Source of the DNA: Actinomadura alba
GTDB taxonomy: Bacteria; Actinomycetota; Actinomycetes; Streptosporangiales; Streptosporangiaceae
Direction: 5' to 3'
DNA: 64,000 nucleotides
Assembly (NCBI RefSeq): GCF_014323705.1
Contig: NZ_JABVEC010000007.1
Span: 186,001-250,000, forward strand
In this document: positions 63,321-64,000 of the stretch, in pieces
Layout of the letters: each line of letters begins with the position of its first letter
Position numbering within the stretch: position 1 is the first letter of the stretch
Translations under genes and position numbers: made by a program
The notes under the pieces: model-generated
Databases searched by the model: none
Told to the model about the DNA's origin: nothing
What the model saw: only the letters and a program-made list of their open reading frames with translations

Positions 63321-64000
63321 CTATCGGTCTCCGTTGCCGGGGGTGTCCTGGCCCTGCCTGGTGCCGGCCTTCGCCGCCTCGACGGCCGCTGCGTACTCGT
63401 GGATCCGTACGGCCTCCTCCACGACGTCGACGAGGTCGGTGATGGGCGTGTGTATGTATTCGCCGGGATGGCCGGTGGGGTCGTGCCAGCGGAAGATCCC
63501 CGGCTGTTCGGCCCAGACGGTCAGCCCGGGGAGTGCGACGAGGGAGTGGCCGGTGCTGTGGTGGCACTGCAGTCTGGTGATGCCGCGGCTCGCGAGCTCG
63601 GCCAGCAGCGCCTGGGCGGCCTGGCGTACGGGCAGCCGGGGGGCCTGTTCGCGCCGCCCGTCCATCGACACGTAGAACCAGGCGACCTTGCCGCAAATCG
63701 GCTGCGTGGCCAGGCGTGAGCGGGTCAGGTGCCATCCCCAACGCCGGGACAGCGCTTCGACGATCCGCGTGCCCCGGCCGCTATCGGCGTACAGGCCCGC
63801 CTGCTCCGGGCCCGGTCGGCGCCAGCCCGGCAGGGGGTCGAAGACCTTCACCACGAGCCGGCTCTCCGGCGTCACGCGGCGGTAGGCCCACAGCTCCAGA
63901 TGAGCGGGTACAGGTGGCGTCGTGTCACCGCGCCACTGGCCGCCGCCGATGCCGTGGCGGAGGCCGTTGGTGACTAACTCGCTGGTGGCGAGCGTGACGT
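63321..64000 (-). CDS. ATP-binding protein, RsbW/anti-sigma-like HATPase, partial
   Basis: The 5' end lies beyond the right edge; about 225 codons are present. The HATPase_c N-box is visible at the edge (TLATSELVTNGLRHGIGGGQ), followed by LELWAYRRVTPESRLVVKVF, DPLPGWRRP and GRGTRIVEALSRRWGWH, the G-box region, as in RsbW-like serine kinases and actinobacterial regulators paired with DUF397/XRE proteins. After it comes a family-specific C-terminal domain of ~140 residues (IHEYAAAVEAAKAG near the end). Kinase or anti-sigma function is by analogy. Confidence 0.85.
   Translation of the reverse strand, partial: VTLATSELVTNGLRHGIGGGQWRGDTTPPVPAHLELWAYRRVTPESRLVVKVFDPLPGWRRPGPEQAGLYADSGRGTRIVEALSRRWGWHLTRSRLATQPICGKVAWFYVSMDGRREQAPRLPVRQAAQALLAELASRGITRLQCHHSTGHSLVALPGLTVWAEQPGIFRWHDPTGHPGEYIHTPITDLVDVVEEAVRIHEYAAAVEAAKAGTRQGQDTPGNGDR

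Noticed and set aside
1..64000. Transposases, integrases, CRISPR arrays or prophage genes as a cause of the duplications
   Set aside because: None is recognisable in any frame; no regular repeat-spacer array and no terminal inverted repeats around the copied pieces.

Overview
The window is high-GC actinobacterial DNA. Start codons are often GTG or TTG, there are many exported proteins with Sec or Tat signals, ECF sigma factors are frequent, and several families are typical of Streptosporangiales/Streptomycetales (CU044_5270, DUF6879, DUF6082, DUF6528, DUF3103, DUF574-type methyltransferase, F420-dependent oxidoreductase). A Thermomonosporaceae- or Streptosporangiaceae-like genome is my best guess. 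There is no ribosomal or central-metabolism core, no rRNA or tRNA, no transposase and no CRISPR array. The density of broken genes and duplicated fragments suggests an accessory, recombination-prone region such as a chromosome arm.

Layout. 1-10 kb: a partial Tat-exported protein, a PIMT-like methyltransferase, a streptogrisin homologue that has lost its catalytic triad, a lipoprotein-like protein, a SAM methyltransferase, a DUF3103 exported protein, an AraC regulator divergent from a saccharopine-dehydrogenase-like oxidoreductase, and two 5'-truncated genes abutting head to head near 8.0 kb. 9.4-14.8 kb: two ECF sigma/membrane-partner pairs, each sigma gene preceded by a seven-codon mini-ORF, with a DUF6879/DUF6082 group between them. 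14.6-19.5 kb: a mosaic of duplicated gene ends, a membrane NACHT NTPase, a fragment of a large nuclease, and an SDR/TetR pair sharing two palindromes. 19.7-22 kb: a YciI-ECF42 sigma-DoxX module with two matching promoters. 22-29.6 kb: a DUF2235 hydrolase with a lectin-like tail, a Sel1-repeat protein, a penicillin acylase, and a HigBA-type toxin-antitoxin locus with a frameshifted toxin. 29.9-42.2 kb: mostly exported proteins (beta-propeller/Ig, PstS-like, repeat protein, lipoprotein, FG-GAP, DUF6528) plus a CitAB-like two-component system. 42.6-50 kb: immunity-like proteins (one broken ankyrin-SUKH fusion), then a MacB-type ABC exporter divergent from a NarL-type two-component system. 50-56 kb: TetR/VOC, an LLM F420 oxidoreductase, a shrunken SecA-like protein without ATPase motifs, a second VOC protein and a WD40 remnant. 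56-64 kb: a very long Tat-exported phospholipase C, then a tightly overlapping operon for DNA alkylation damage (two O6-alkylguanine methyltransferases, a sigma factor, a 2OG-Fe(II) oxygenase, a stand-alone Ada zinc domain and a small binding-protein-like protein), and an ATP-binding RsbW-like protein at the right edge.

Two themes deserve attention. First, short pieces of genes found in the window (usually 3' ends, 30-132 bp) recur elsewhere in it, every one I found in direct orientation; one site is a chimera of two unrelated pieces joined at CCGA. Second, a modular three-hairpin element is dispersed in about seven copies, with near-invariant loop sequence but stems that differ in sequence and still pair.
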